5,966 nucleotides of DNA from Ponticaulis sp. (GTDB lineage Bacteria; Pseudomonadota; Alphaproteobacteria; Caulobacterales; Hyphomonadaceae): NCBI GenBank assembly GCA_002699325.1, contig PABS01000026.1, positions 14,717 to 20,682 of the forward strand. The letters run 5' to 3'. Shown here one piece after another: positions 1 to 5,966 of this stretch. Position 1 is the first letter of the stretch, and every line of letters starts with the position of its first letter. The notes under the pieces are model-generated. The model did not search any database. It was not told the DNA's origin and saw only the letters and a program-made list of their open reading frames with translations. A program made the translations under genes and the position numbers.

Positions 1-482
1 ATCAGTCCTGAAACTTCGAAGGATCTCTGAATATCTTTTGCCAGACTCTCGGAGATGGGGCTGTTCGTCAGGACTTTTGCAGGCTGAGTGATATCTGAAA
101 GAAGTTCTTGCACACCAATGACCCGCAACCCTTCCTTCTCAAATATATCGACCATCAAGCTGAGGAGCGCATCATCGCCTTTTCTGGCAGCACCGATGAT
201 TCTGGGAAGAACACTCATGCCCTTCATATCGGCTTTGATGCTTGCAAAATCAGGCCGTTTCACATTGCCGATCATTGCGAGTGTATCACATGATTGAGCC
301 TTGAGCAGTTTCAGCATCTTACCCAGCTCGGCAATGCCGCAGACATCATGACCGAAGTCGGCCATCCACGGCTCTTCAAACCCTCGGATAGCGACCACAT
401 GCACATGCTCGCCATTATCCCGGCGATGCCGGGCAATCATTTCTGGCAACTCACCCGTGCCGACAATCAAACCTAGGCGCAT
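1..482 (-). CDS. lpxI: UDP-2,3-diacylglucosamine pyrophosphatase LpxI, N-terminal part (3' end beyond window)
   Basis: LpxI hydrolyses UDP-2,3-diacylglucosamine to 2,3-diacylglucosamine-1-phosphate (lipid X) and UMP at the inner face of the cytoplasmic membrane. It replaces LpxH in most Alphaproteobacteria. Reading from the ATG at 480-482, 160 complete codons are visible and the frame stays open to the window edge; family members are about 270-290 residues. The start is fixed by the typical opening MRLGLIVGTGELP. Further family signatures are GNVKRPDF at residues 72-79, a KGDDALL segment at 101-107 and FEKEG at 114-118, all closely resembling the Caulobacter LpxI N-terminal domain as I remember it. 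The catalytic C-terminal domain, with the aspartate known from Caulobacter LpxI, lies outside the window and cannot be assessed. The start codon is only 3 bases after the lpxA stop, so the two genes are almost certainly co-transcribed and probably translationally coupled. lpxB would be expected next. Confidence 0.93.
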   Translation of the reverse strand, partial: MRLGLIVGTGELPEMIARHRRDNGEHVHVVAIRGFEEPWMADFGHDVCGIAELGKMLKLLKAQSCDTLAMIGNVKRPDFASIKADMKGMSVLPRIIGAARKGDDALLSLMVDIFEKEGLRVIGVQELLSDITQPAKVLTNSPISESLAKDIQRSFEVSGL

Positions 483-485
483 GGC

Positions 486-491
486 TCACCT
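486..491 (-). promoter_or_regulatory. Ribosome binding site of lpxI inside the lpxA 3' end
   Basis: On the minus strand AGGTGA ends 3 bases before the lpxI ATG. It comprises the last bases of the lpxA coding sequence and the lpxA TGA stop codon itself, so ribosomes ending lpxA sit directly on the lpxI initiation region. This supports coupling and the chosen lpxI start. Confidence 0.6.
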
Positions 492-1280
492 GCTATAGGG
501 ACAGAGCTTTCGTCCGGAACGCGAGCTCTCGAGAAAGTCCAGGATCTTTGCGGCATAGGCGTTGTCGGCGAACTGTGAGCGCGCCTTGCCAATCCGAGCC
601 GCAAAGGTGTCTTCAGACCCCTCGAAGATAAATTTTACAGCGCTGCGAATATCCTGAAGGTCGCCTCTGGAAAATCCGCGCCGCGTCAAACCAACAGCAT
701 TCAACGTCCTGAAGTGTGACGGATTACCCTCTGCGACGGCGAAAGGAATGACGTCTCCTGTCAGGATACAGCCGCCTGCAATGAAAGCGTGATCACCAAT
801 CCATGTAAATTGATGGACGGCGACGCCTCCGCCGGTCCACACCTGGTCACCAACGCGACAATGGCCGCCAATCATCACACCGTTGGCAAAGACACATTTA
901 TTGCCGGTCTGGACGTCGTGACCAAGATGGCCGTTGACCATGATGTAACAGTCGTCACCCAGGCGTGTTGCTTCGCCGGTGCCAGCTGTCGCACCGTGAA
1001 TGGTGACGTTCTCGCGAAGCGTGCTCCGATGACCAATAGACACCGGATGAACGCCGGGCTTGGCATTCAAAATTTGAGGGCGAGCCCCGACGACGACATT
1101 AGGAAAAAACTCACAGTCCTCACCAATCTCGACATGTCCGAGGATTGATACTTTTGCATGAAGCTTGGTGCGTGCGCCGATCTTCACTCCGGCTTCCACA
1201 ATGCAATGGGGACCGATCTCAACAGAACTGTCGATCTCCGCGTCCTTGTGGACAATGGCTGTTGCGTGAATTTCAGCCAT
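486..1280 (-). CDS. lpxA: Acyl-ACP--UDP-N-acetylglucosamine O-acyltransferase LpxA, divergent substrate pocket
   Basis: LpxA transfers a 3-hydroxyacyl chain from acyl carrier protein to the 3 position of UDP-GlcNAc, the first step of lipid A synthesis, in the cytoplasm. The protein has 264 residues, against 262 in E. coli. Residues 1 to about 187 are hexapeptide repeats forming a left-handed beta-helix, and the rest is the helical C-terminal domain with the signature GLTRRGF (197-203). Aligned by eye to E. coli LpxA, the catalytic His125 is H121, and His99, His122, His144, His160 and Arg204 correspond to H95, H118, H140, H156 and R200. The hydrocarbon-ruler position (E. coli Gly173, P. aeruginosa Met169) is G169. 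Other pocket residues differ: the QDLKY block is QILNA (69-73), losing the aspartate and lysine, and the HRGT block is HGAT (95-98). The ATG overlaps the lpxD stop and has no clear Shine-Dalgarno. A divergent LpxA is the best reading. A changed acceptor sugar is possible but not shown. Confidence 0.93.
   Translation of the reverse strand: MAEIHATAIVHKDAEIDSSVEIGPHCIVEAGVKIGARTKLHAKVSILGHVEIGEDCEFFPNVVVGARPQILNAKPGVHPVSIGHRSTLRENVTIHGATAGTGEATRLGDDCYIMVNGHLGHDVQTGNKCVFANGVMIGGHCRVGDQVWTGGGVAVHQFTWIGDHAFIAGGCILTGDVIPFAVAEGNPSHFRTLNAVGLTRRGFSRGDLQDIRSAVKFIFEGSEDTFAARIGKARSQFADNAYAAKILDFLESSRSGRKLCPYSR
1273..1280 (-). other. 8-base lpxD/lpxA overlap, site where fabZ is normally found
   Basis: On the minus strand the eight bases ATGGCTGA contain both the lpxA start (ATG) and the lpxD stop (TGA) in different frames. 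This arrangement favours re-initiation by the terminating ribosome. In most Alphaproteobacteria and in E. coli fabZ sits between these two genes. Here there is no room for it and no remnant. Confidence 0.9.
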
Positions 1281-2298
1281 TATCGGAATCGAGTGTTTTG
1301 GATCGTGCTTTTACGGATTTCGCGAGCCAGGCCGTTTCTTTCATCCATTGCCGCAGGGGCCGCGCAGGCGATCCACCCCATGTTTCCCCGGCAGGAATAT
1401 CCCTCATGATCGCAGCATCAGCAGCGAGACGCGCTCGAGCGCCGATACGAACATGATCTGCGATGCCAACCCGGCCGCCCATCTGTACACCATCTTCCAC
1501 GACAACGGAGCCCGACAGGCCGCCAAATGCGGCGATCACGCAGTGACGTCCGATCTGAACATTGTGTCCGATATGCACATGGTTATCAATCTGGCTGCCC
1601 TCCCCGATGACGGTATCGCTGAGCGCACCGCGATCCACCGTGACGCAAGAGCCAAGACCAACATTGTCCTGAATAATGACGCGACCAAAGTGCGGGACTG
1701 GGCGCAAGCCATTTGTCCCGGGCATGAGACCGAAGCCATCTCCGCCAATGACTGAATTTGCCTTGATACGAACATCATTGCCAACAAGTGCCGCTTCCAG
1801 GACGACACCGGGGCCAATCTGGCAGTTGCGCCCAACGCGCACACCAGGCCCGATGACAGCACCATGAGACACCACCGAACCTTCACCAATCTCAACACCG
1901 GCAGAGATAATGGCACCGGGCGCTACAATGGCCGCTTCGTGAATGTTCGACTGGCCGAGATCGTCGCAATCATCGGTCAGTGACCTTCGAGATAGAAAGT
2001 ATTTTGTCGCGTCGGCGAATGCGAGACGTGGTCGCTCGACAACAATCTTCGAAACGCCTTCCGGCACCTGATCAATCAGTTTTTCAGTCACAAGGCACGC
2101 TGTGGCTGAAGACGACAGCTCAATGCCGTCTGGCAAGGATTGATCAAGAAAGCAAAGCGCGCCGCGCTCAGCAGTTTCCGGTGGTCCGATCGTGACAATC
2201 AAACCACTGGAATTTCCGTCCAACCGACCGGACACGAACTCCGCTAGTTCACCAACCGTGAGGTCGCGAACGTTCTCGTAAAAGCGAAGATCATGCAT
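1273..2298 (-). CDS. lpxD: UDP-3-O-(3-hydroxyacyl)glucosamine N-acyltransferase LpxD
   Basis: LpxD adds a 3-hydroxyacyl chain from acyl carrier protein to the 2-amino group of UDP-3-O-acyl-glucosamine, the third lipid A step after LpxA and LpxC. The product is the direct precursor of the LpxI substrate. The protein has 341 residues, the same as E. coli LpxD. Residues 1 to about 115 form the uridine-binding domain. About 120-305 are hexapeptide repeats of a left-handed beta-helix, followed by a short helical tail (311-341) that in the family contributes to carrier-protein binding. The catalytic histidine, His239 in E. coli, is H245 in the IGHN motif within IDNHVHIGHNVQIG, and the second conserved histidine (E. 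coli His276) is H282. NSVIGGDGFG at 181-190 is a strong family signature. The start at 2296-2298 lies 24 bases after ompH and gives the expected MHDLRFYE opening, but has no good Shine-Dalgarno. The end overlaps lpxA by 8 bases. Confidence 0.96.
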   Translation of the reverse strand: MHDLRFYENVRDLTVGELAEFVSGRLDGNSSGLIVTIGPPETAERGALCFLDQSLPDGIELSSSATACLVTEKLIDQVPEGVSKIVVERPRLAFADATKYFLSRRSLTDDCDDLGQSNIHEAAIVAPGAIISAGVEIGEGSVVSHGAVIGPGVRVGRNCQIGPGVVLEAALVGNDVRIKANSVIGGDGFGLMPGTNGLRPVPHFGRVIIQDNVGLGSCVTVDRGALSDTVIGEGSQIDNHVHIGHNVQIGRHCVIAAFGGLSGSVVVEDGVQMGGRVGIADHVRIGARARLAADAAIMRDIPAGETWGGSPARPLRQWMKETAWLAKSVKARSKTLDSDNG

Positions 2299-2322
2299 AG
2301 CCGGTTGGTTTTCTGATCGCGA

Positions 2323-2919
2323 TTATTGTTGTGGTGCGGACTGCTGCGGCAATGCCTGCGGTGGTACGCGTGTCACAGCAATGGTCGGTGTGTCCTGATC
2401 GAGCTGGGTGATGACTTCTGTCGTGATGTCCACTGAGTCGCCTGACAGGAAAACCACCTGTTTGCTGAGGACGATCTGGCCGTTCTTTCTGGCGCGTACT
2501 TTCTCAGCAGCTTCTGCGACCTTTTCACGAAACGCATTCAGCGCATTGTTTTCCGTTTGTGAAAGCTCGCGTGAGCGCGCTTCGGCTTTTGCTGCATTTG
2601 TCTGCAGCTTGCGTCCGTAAGCTTCCAGTTGCTGAACCAATGCTGGCTCGGCTTCGATCTGTTCGCGTGTCTTTCCCCGAACCTTCGTGTCCAGAGCCTG
2701 CTTTTCGGTTTGAAGCGCTTGTTGCTCTGGTTCGAGCTCGCTTTGCATGGTCGCGCCGATCTGTTGGATCTTGGCATACATGTCCTGGCCAGCCTTGCTC
2801 TCCTGGAGGACCCTGGCTGAATCGAGAACAAGCACATCCTGAGCAACAGCGGTCGCTGGTGCCATGAATAGAGCTACTGCAAGACCAAGTCTCGTCATGA
2901 CTGACTTCACTTGAAACAT
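2323..2919 (-). CDS. ompH: OmpH/Skp-family periplasmic outer-membrane protein chaperone
   Basis: Skp-type proteins are periplasmic trimeric chaperones that hold unfolded outer-membrane proteins between the Sec translocon and the Bam complex. This protein has 198 residues. It begins with a signal peptide: positively charged start, hydrophobic stretch LGLAVALFMAPATAVA, and likely cleavage after A26 in AVA-QD. Next comes the OmpH opening DVLVLDSARVLQESKAG (28-44). A long, charged, glutamine/glutamate/lysine/alanine-rich segment (about 45-145) is the expected coiled-coil tentacle. The C-terminal strand region IVLSKQVVFLSGDSVDIT resembles the Skp return strand, with VVF and D-S-V-D-I-T as in the family. 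A Pro/Gln-rich tail closes the protein. The start at M1 is supported by AGAAAGG seven bases upstream; M8 is an alternative with a shorter n-region. Its place directly after bamA matches the classical bamA-skp-lpxD order. Confidence 0.93.
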   Translation of the reverse strand: MFQVKSVMTRLGLAVALFMAPATAVAQDVLVLDSARVLQESKAGQDMYAKIQQIGATMQSELEPEQQALQTEKQALDTKVRGKTREQIEAEPALVQQLEAYGRKLQTNAAKAEARSRELSQTENNALNAFREKVAEAAEKVRARKNGQIVLSKQVVFLSGDSVDITTEVITQLDQDTPTIAVTRVPPQALPQQSAPQQ

Positions 2920-2926
2920 AATAAAA

Positions 2927-2933
2927 CCTTTCT
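2927..2933 (-). promoter_or_regulatory. Ribosome binding site of ompH
   Basis: On the minus strand AGAAAGG lies 7 bases before the ompH ATG, within the 24-base gap after the bamA stop. The spacing is standard and decides for the first in-frame methionine over the internal M8. Confidence 0.65.
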
Positions 2934-2943
2934 GGTCGAAATT

Positions 2944-5487
2944 TTAGAATTGCGTGGACGTACTGAAACGGAACGTTTCCGTCCGGTCGTACTCTTCCTT
3001 TGCAAGAATCTGGGAGAAATCGAACCGGATTGGTCCGAATGGCGAATCCCAGAAAATACTCACGCCCGCAGCCGCCCTGAGAGATGCTTCGTCTTCCGTT
3101 TTGAGAAGCTGTCGGCTGACCACGTTTCCATCGTTGTCAGTGACGTCGAATATCTGCGTTGGTGTTTTGTCTCTGTCATCGAGAAGGCCCACAGTACCGA
3201 ATTCTGTAAACAGAGAAGTCTTGATCCCATACTCTTCTGGCAGGAAGTTTGGCACAGCCAGCTCAGCGGTACCAATTGCGTAGAGCTTACCGCCAAGAGC
3301 ACTCTGATTATTTGCGCGTCGAATGTCCGTAACATTCCCCTCGAGATCATAGTCCATGATGACATCGCGAGGACCAAGCCCGGCGACATCGAAACCTCGG
3401 AAACTGTTACCGCCTTTGAAGAAGCGGTTGTTGATCCGCAGGTCGTCATCGTTGAATGAACTGACATAGCCAGCAGACAGGCTGAGTGAGGCAATGATGT
3501 CTTTCCAGATTCCTCTGTACACCGTACCGACAGCTTCAGTTTTGAGGAAGAAAACATCTCCTCCCAAGCCCGCAACTTCCTGGCTGAAGCCTACGTCGAA
3601 GCCCCGCGTCGGACGAATTGGGTCGTTCCGACGATCCCAGGACAAGCTATATCCAACGATAGATGAAAGATCTGTGCGTTCCTGGCGGCAGAGCGAAGTG
3701 CGGTCGAGATTTTGGATCGAACACTGATCAACGATCGCACCACCTGCCGGAACGTTTTCCGGAATTGGCTCAATAGATCTGACAAAGAAAGGGAAGTTCG
3801 GATCACGAACAATCCGGCCGTTATTGTCGATGACAATATCTCGGTCGCGGATCTGAACATCGTCCTGGCGCAACGTATAACGTAGGCTCAGGCTTGAACG
3901 CTCGGTCAGTGGGAAGCCCAGTCGCCCACTCGCACCAATCGTCTGCGTCTCATAGTCCGCAATATCCAGGAAGTCGGTTCTAGTGGAGAACAAATCGACA
4001 CCCGCTACGAGTTCGCGGTCAAGGAAGCGCGGTTCAGTGAAGCGAAGGTCAATGGTCTGCTGGCGAGAACTTGTCTGAATACGACCACGAATAAACTGAC
4101 CACGCCCGCGATAGTTTCGCTCTGTGAGATTTAGATCCAAAAGGAAGGAATCGACCGAGGAGAAACCTGCCGCGAAAGACACTTCACCGGTCGGTTGTTC
4201 ATCGACCATGATGTCCACGATCGTTCGGTCCGCCAGAGAACCGGGGTTTTCTTCGATCTGAACATCTTCAAAGAAGCCGAGGCGACGAATACGATTTCGA
4301 GACTGGTCAAGCAGAACGCGGTTGAACGCGTCACCCTCTGAAATGCGAAGTTCGCGACGGATCACCCGATCCAGAGTACGCGTATTTCCAACGATGTTGA
4401 TGCGCTCGATATAAACGCGAGGACCTTCATCAATCGCGAAGGTGAGGTTCACGCGACGGGTTTCTGGATCGCGGTCCACGCGTGGCCGAACATCAACGAA
4501 GGCATATCCACCAACGCCGGCTGCGAAGGTCAGTGTATCTACGCTGTCCTCAATCAGGTCCCCGCGGAATTGTTCACCTTCTTTAATAGGCAACAACGCT
4601 TTGAGAGCGTCGCCATCAAGCTTATCAAGCGCAGTTTCAACCTTCACTTCGCCGAAGTCATACTTCTCACCTTCATCAATGGTGAAAGTGATGTAGAAGT
4701 CTTCCTGGTCGGGCGTGAGTTCTGCGACAGCGGAGACAACGCGGAAATCCGCATAACCCTGGTTCGCATAAAACTGACGCAACAGTTCGCGGTCATATTC
4801 GAGGCGGTCTGGGTCGTAATTGTCATTTGAGCTGAAAAAACGCCACAACCGGCTTTGCTTTGTGACGATCTCGCTACGGAGCCTGCGATCTGGAAATTCT
4901 TCGTTTCCGATAAAGTTGATCGAGCGAACACCGGTCACTGGACCTTCCGAAATCTCAAAGATCAGATCAACACGGTTTTGGTTCAGCGGTTTGTAATTCG
5001 GCGTTACGGTAACGGCGAAACGACCTGCCCGACGATAAACCTCCAGAATACGTTGAACGTCAGCCTGAACACGGGCAGCAGTGAAGACACCCCGTGGCTC
5101 TGCTTCAATTTCTTCGCGAAGCTTGTCATCATCAATCGCCCGGTTTCCTTCAAACAGCACCTGGTTGATGATCGGGTTCTCAACGACCTGAACGACCAGA
5201 TCGTTATCGTTTCGTGCAATCACAACGTCTGCAAAAAGACCTGTTGCAAAGAGTGTCTTCAGGGAAAGGTCGACGCGCTCAGGATCAAATGGCTGACCTG
5301 GCTCGAGAAGAAGATACGATTCGATCGTGCGCGCTTCAATACGTTCATTGCCCTGAACGACAACGCGTCGGATCGGATCACTGTCAGACTGCTGTGCGAC
5401 AGCAGTTAGGCCCAGAGGCCCGACAGGCAGACCTGTCCCGGCAAGAATCGCGGAAAGCGCTACCGCACTAGCCAAAACTGATCGCAT
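2944..5487 (-). CDS. bamA: Outer membrane protein assembly factor BamA
   Basis: BamA is the core of the Bam complex, which folds and inserts beta-barrel proteins into the outer membrane. The 847-residue protein (E. coli 810) starts with a signal peptide, probable cleavage after A31 in TAVA-QQ. Five POTRA domains follow at roughly 38-104, 105-182, 185-273, 276-355 and 357-430, recognisable by recurring VxGN openings such as VVVQGNERI, VLFEGNRAI, INFIGNEEF and INIVGNTRT, and by FEDV-type turns. The 16-strand barrel covers about 431-847. The conserved loop-6 motif, VRGF in E. coli, is FRGF at 696-699. FGPIRFDFS at 817-825 is the typical penultimate region, and the chain ends in Phe, as outer-membrane barrels do. 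Surface-loop segments are extended (about 545-605, 708-727, 768-800), with C589 and C600 as a possible disulfide pair. The ATG is preceded by a purine-rich AGGACGGGAGA. Linkage to rseP, ompH and lpxD is classical. Confidence 0.97.
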   Translation of the reverse strand: MRSVLASAVALSAILAGTGLPVGPLGLTAVAQQSDSDPIRRVVVQGNERIEARTIESYLLLEPGQPFDPERVDLSLKTLFATGLFADVVIARNDNDLVVQVVENPIINQVLFEGNRAIDDDKLREEIEAEPRGVFTAARVQADVQRILEVYRRAGRFAVTVTPNYKPLNQNRVDLIFEISEGPVTGVRSINFIGNEEFPDRRLRSEIVTKQSRLWRFFSSNDNYDPDRLEYDRELLRQFYANQGYADFRVVSAVAELTPDQEDFYITFTIDEGEKYDFGEVKVETALDKLDGDALKALLPIKEGEQFRGDLIEDSVDTLTFAAGVGGYAFVDVRPRVDRDPETRRVNLTFAIDEGPRVYIERINIVGNTRTLDRVIRRELRISEGDAFNRVLLDQSRNRIRRLGFFEDVQIEENPGSLADRTIVDIMVDEQPTGEVSFAAGFSSVDSFLLDLNLTERNYRGRGQFIRGRIQTSSRQQTIDLRFTEPRFLDRELVAGVDLFSTRTDFLDIADYETQTIGASGRLGFPLTERSSLSLRYTLRQDDVQIRDRDIVIDNNGRIVRDPNFPFFVRSIEPIPENVPAGGAIVDQCSIQNLDRTSLCRQERTDLSSIVGYSLSWDRRNDPIRPTRGFDVGFSQEVAGLGGDVFFLKTEAVGTVYRGIWKDIIASLSLSAGYVSSFNDDDLRINNRFFKGGNSFRGFDVAGLGPRDVIMDYDLEGNVTDIRRANNQSALGGKLYAIGTAELAVPNFLPEEYGIKTSLFTEFGTVGLLDDRDKTPTQIFDVTDNDGNVVSRQLLKTEDEASLRAAAGVSIFWDSPFGPIRFDFSQILAKEEYDRTETFRFSTSTQF

Positions 5488-5490
5488 AAC

Positions 5491-5501
5491 TCTCCCGTCC
5501 T
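5491..5501 (-). promoter_or_regulatory. Ribosome binding site of bamA
   Basis: On the minus strand AGGACGGGAGA ends 3 bases before the bamA ATG. Either its AGGA (10 bases away) or its GGGAG (4 bases away) could pair with 16S rRNA. It supports the start giving a complete signal peptide. The 46-base gap to rseP shows no hairpin terminator and no promoter I would defend. Confidence 0.6.
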
Positions 5502-5533
5502 ACTCTATTACGCTGTGCCCGACCGCGTTAAAA

Positions 5534-5966
5534 CTACAACCCGTTGAAAAGCTCAAGGAGTCCGGCCTCTTCAAAATCACCAACCGTGATGAATACCGCC
5601 AGAACAGCGAGAAACAATAAGGTCGCAAACTTTGTTTTCAGCAGTAACTCCTCTGAGAGCCCTTTCCCAGTTACGGCTTCGTAAGTGTTTATAACGACGA
5701 CGCCCCCATCAAGGATCGGCAGCGGTATCAGATTGAAGAAGCCCACTGCAACCGAAATAAAAGCGATTAAGTGAACACTTTGAATGAAAAGCGCATAAAG
5801 CTTCTGGCCAATACCGATATCTTCAATTGCCAATGTTGTCTTGGCCATGTTGCCGGCGACGTTCGCAATACCAACCGGGCCGGAAAGCTGCTGCAGTGAT
5901 TCCCGCCCTGTTACGATTCTCGCAAGCATTTCCAGTGATGAACTGATCGTCGAAACCGTTTGAGAT
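5534..5966 (-). CDS. rseP: RseP-type site-2 intramembrane zinc metalloprotease, C-terminal part (5' end beyond window)
   Basis: RseP cleaves membrane-embedded anti-sigma factors and signal-peptide remnants in the inner membrane; in E. coli it releases sigma E under envelope stress. Only the last 143 residues are visible; family members are about 370-450 residues. The frame is open to the window edge, so the internal ATG at 5927-5929 is not the true start. Seen here: the post-PDZ segment IVTGRESLQQLSGPVGIA, a transmembrane segment (about residues 58-82 of the visible part), the motif NLIPLPILDGG carrying the aspartate that ligates zinc in this family, the segment NTYEAVTGKGLSEE, a last hydrophobic helix (TLLFLAVLAVFITV), and a short acidic tail. 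The HExxH active site and PDZ domains lie outside. The usual histidine after LDGG is replaced by valine (GGVVV). Position directly before bamA matches the standard rseP-bamA order. Confidence 0.92.
   Translation of the reverse strand, partial: SQTVSTISSSLEMLARIVTGRESLQQLSGPVGIANVAGNMAKTTLAIEDIGIGQKLYALFIQSVHLIAFISVAVGFFNLIPLPILDGGVVVINTYEAVTGKGLSEELLLKTKFATLLFLAVLAVFITVGDFEEAGLLELFNGL

Noticed and set aside
88..476. Small plus-strand open frames over the left end of the window
   Set aside because: The minus strand here encodes an uninterrupted LpxI N-terminus with clear motifs. The plus-strand frames are its shadows.
1145..1755. Overlapping plus-strand frames across the lpxD/lpxA junction, considered as a possible displaced fabZ or novel small gene
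   Set aside because: None resembles FabZ (no hot-dog fold signature), and all are antisense to the beta-helix repeats of LpxD and LpxA.
2299..2322. TCGCGA palindrome in the ompH-lpxD gap as an operator
   Set aside because: A six-base palindrome is expected by chance at this length, and it sits mid-operon without any promoter signal.
2911..3459. Plus-strand open frame of 182 codons opposite the 3' end of bamA
   Set aside because: It lies antisense to the conserved BamA barrel, begins inside ompH, shows no recognisable domain, and has no convincing ribosome binding site. It is a by-product of the codon use of bamA.
3060..3575. Minus-strand open frame of 171 codons overlapping bamA in another frame
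   Set aside because: It is Ser/Thr-rich, low-information out-of-frame sequence inside the conserved BamA barrel. There is no sign of a frameshift in bamA, which is complete.
4855..5409. Plus-strand open frame of 184 codons opposite the BamA POTRA region
   Set aside because: It is fully antisense to the well-supported POTRA1-3 coding sequence and its translation has no family resemblance.
5488..5533. Possible internal promoter or terminator between rseP and bamA
   Set aside because: The 46 bases contain no stable inverted repeat with a T-run and no -35/-10 pair that I could distinguish from chance. Only the bamA ribosome binding site is defensible.

Overview
The window is one strand-uniform block of envelope-biogenesis genes, all reading right to left (minus strand). 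In transcription order they are rseP (3' part only), bamA, an ompH/skp-type periplasmic chaperone gene, lpxD, lpxA and the 5' two thirds of lpxI. The gene order, the use of LpxI rather than LpxH, and the sequence style of BamA (five POTRA domains, FRGF motif, 847 residues) point to an alphaproteobacterium. Roughly balanced GC and the BamA/LpxI resemblance would suit a Hyphomonadaceae/Caulobacterales-like lineage, but that placement is tentative.

Layout, right to left: 5534-5966 rseP C-terminus with its LDG zinc-ligand motif; a 46-base gap with a ribosome binding site; 2944-5487 bamA; a 24-base gap with a good ribosome binding site; 2323-2919 ompH; a 24-base gap with no evident Shine-Dalgarno; 1273-2298 lpxD; an 8-base overlap; 486-1280 lpxA; a 3-base gap; and 1-482 lpxI, cut by the window edge. 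There is no non-coding stretch longer than 46 bases. I see no RNA genes, repeats, mobile elements, CRISPR array or convincing terminator.

The genes share one theme, building the outer membrane. RseP is the intramembrane protease of envelope-stress signalling. BamA inserts beta-barrel proteins, and OmpH/Skp escorts unfolded barrel proteins to it. LpxA and LpxD add the two kinds of 3-hydroxyacyl chains to the UDP-sugar precursor of lipid A, and LpxI then cleaves UDP-diacylglucosamine to lipid X. The tight spacing suggests one transcript, probably with its promoter upstream of rseP, outside the window.

Most of this is a conserved housekeeping operon, and I found no undescribed defence, mobile or regulatory system. 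The points worth a second look are: (1) fabZ, normally between lpxD and lpxA, is cleanly absent; (2) LpxA keeps its catalytic histidine but differs from E. coli at several substrate-pocket positions; (3) the two acyltransferase genes lack visible ribosome binding sites while their neighbours have them; and (4) BamA has long surface loops with a cysteine pair and a recurring Asp/Asn-Gly turn.
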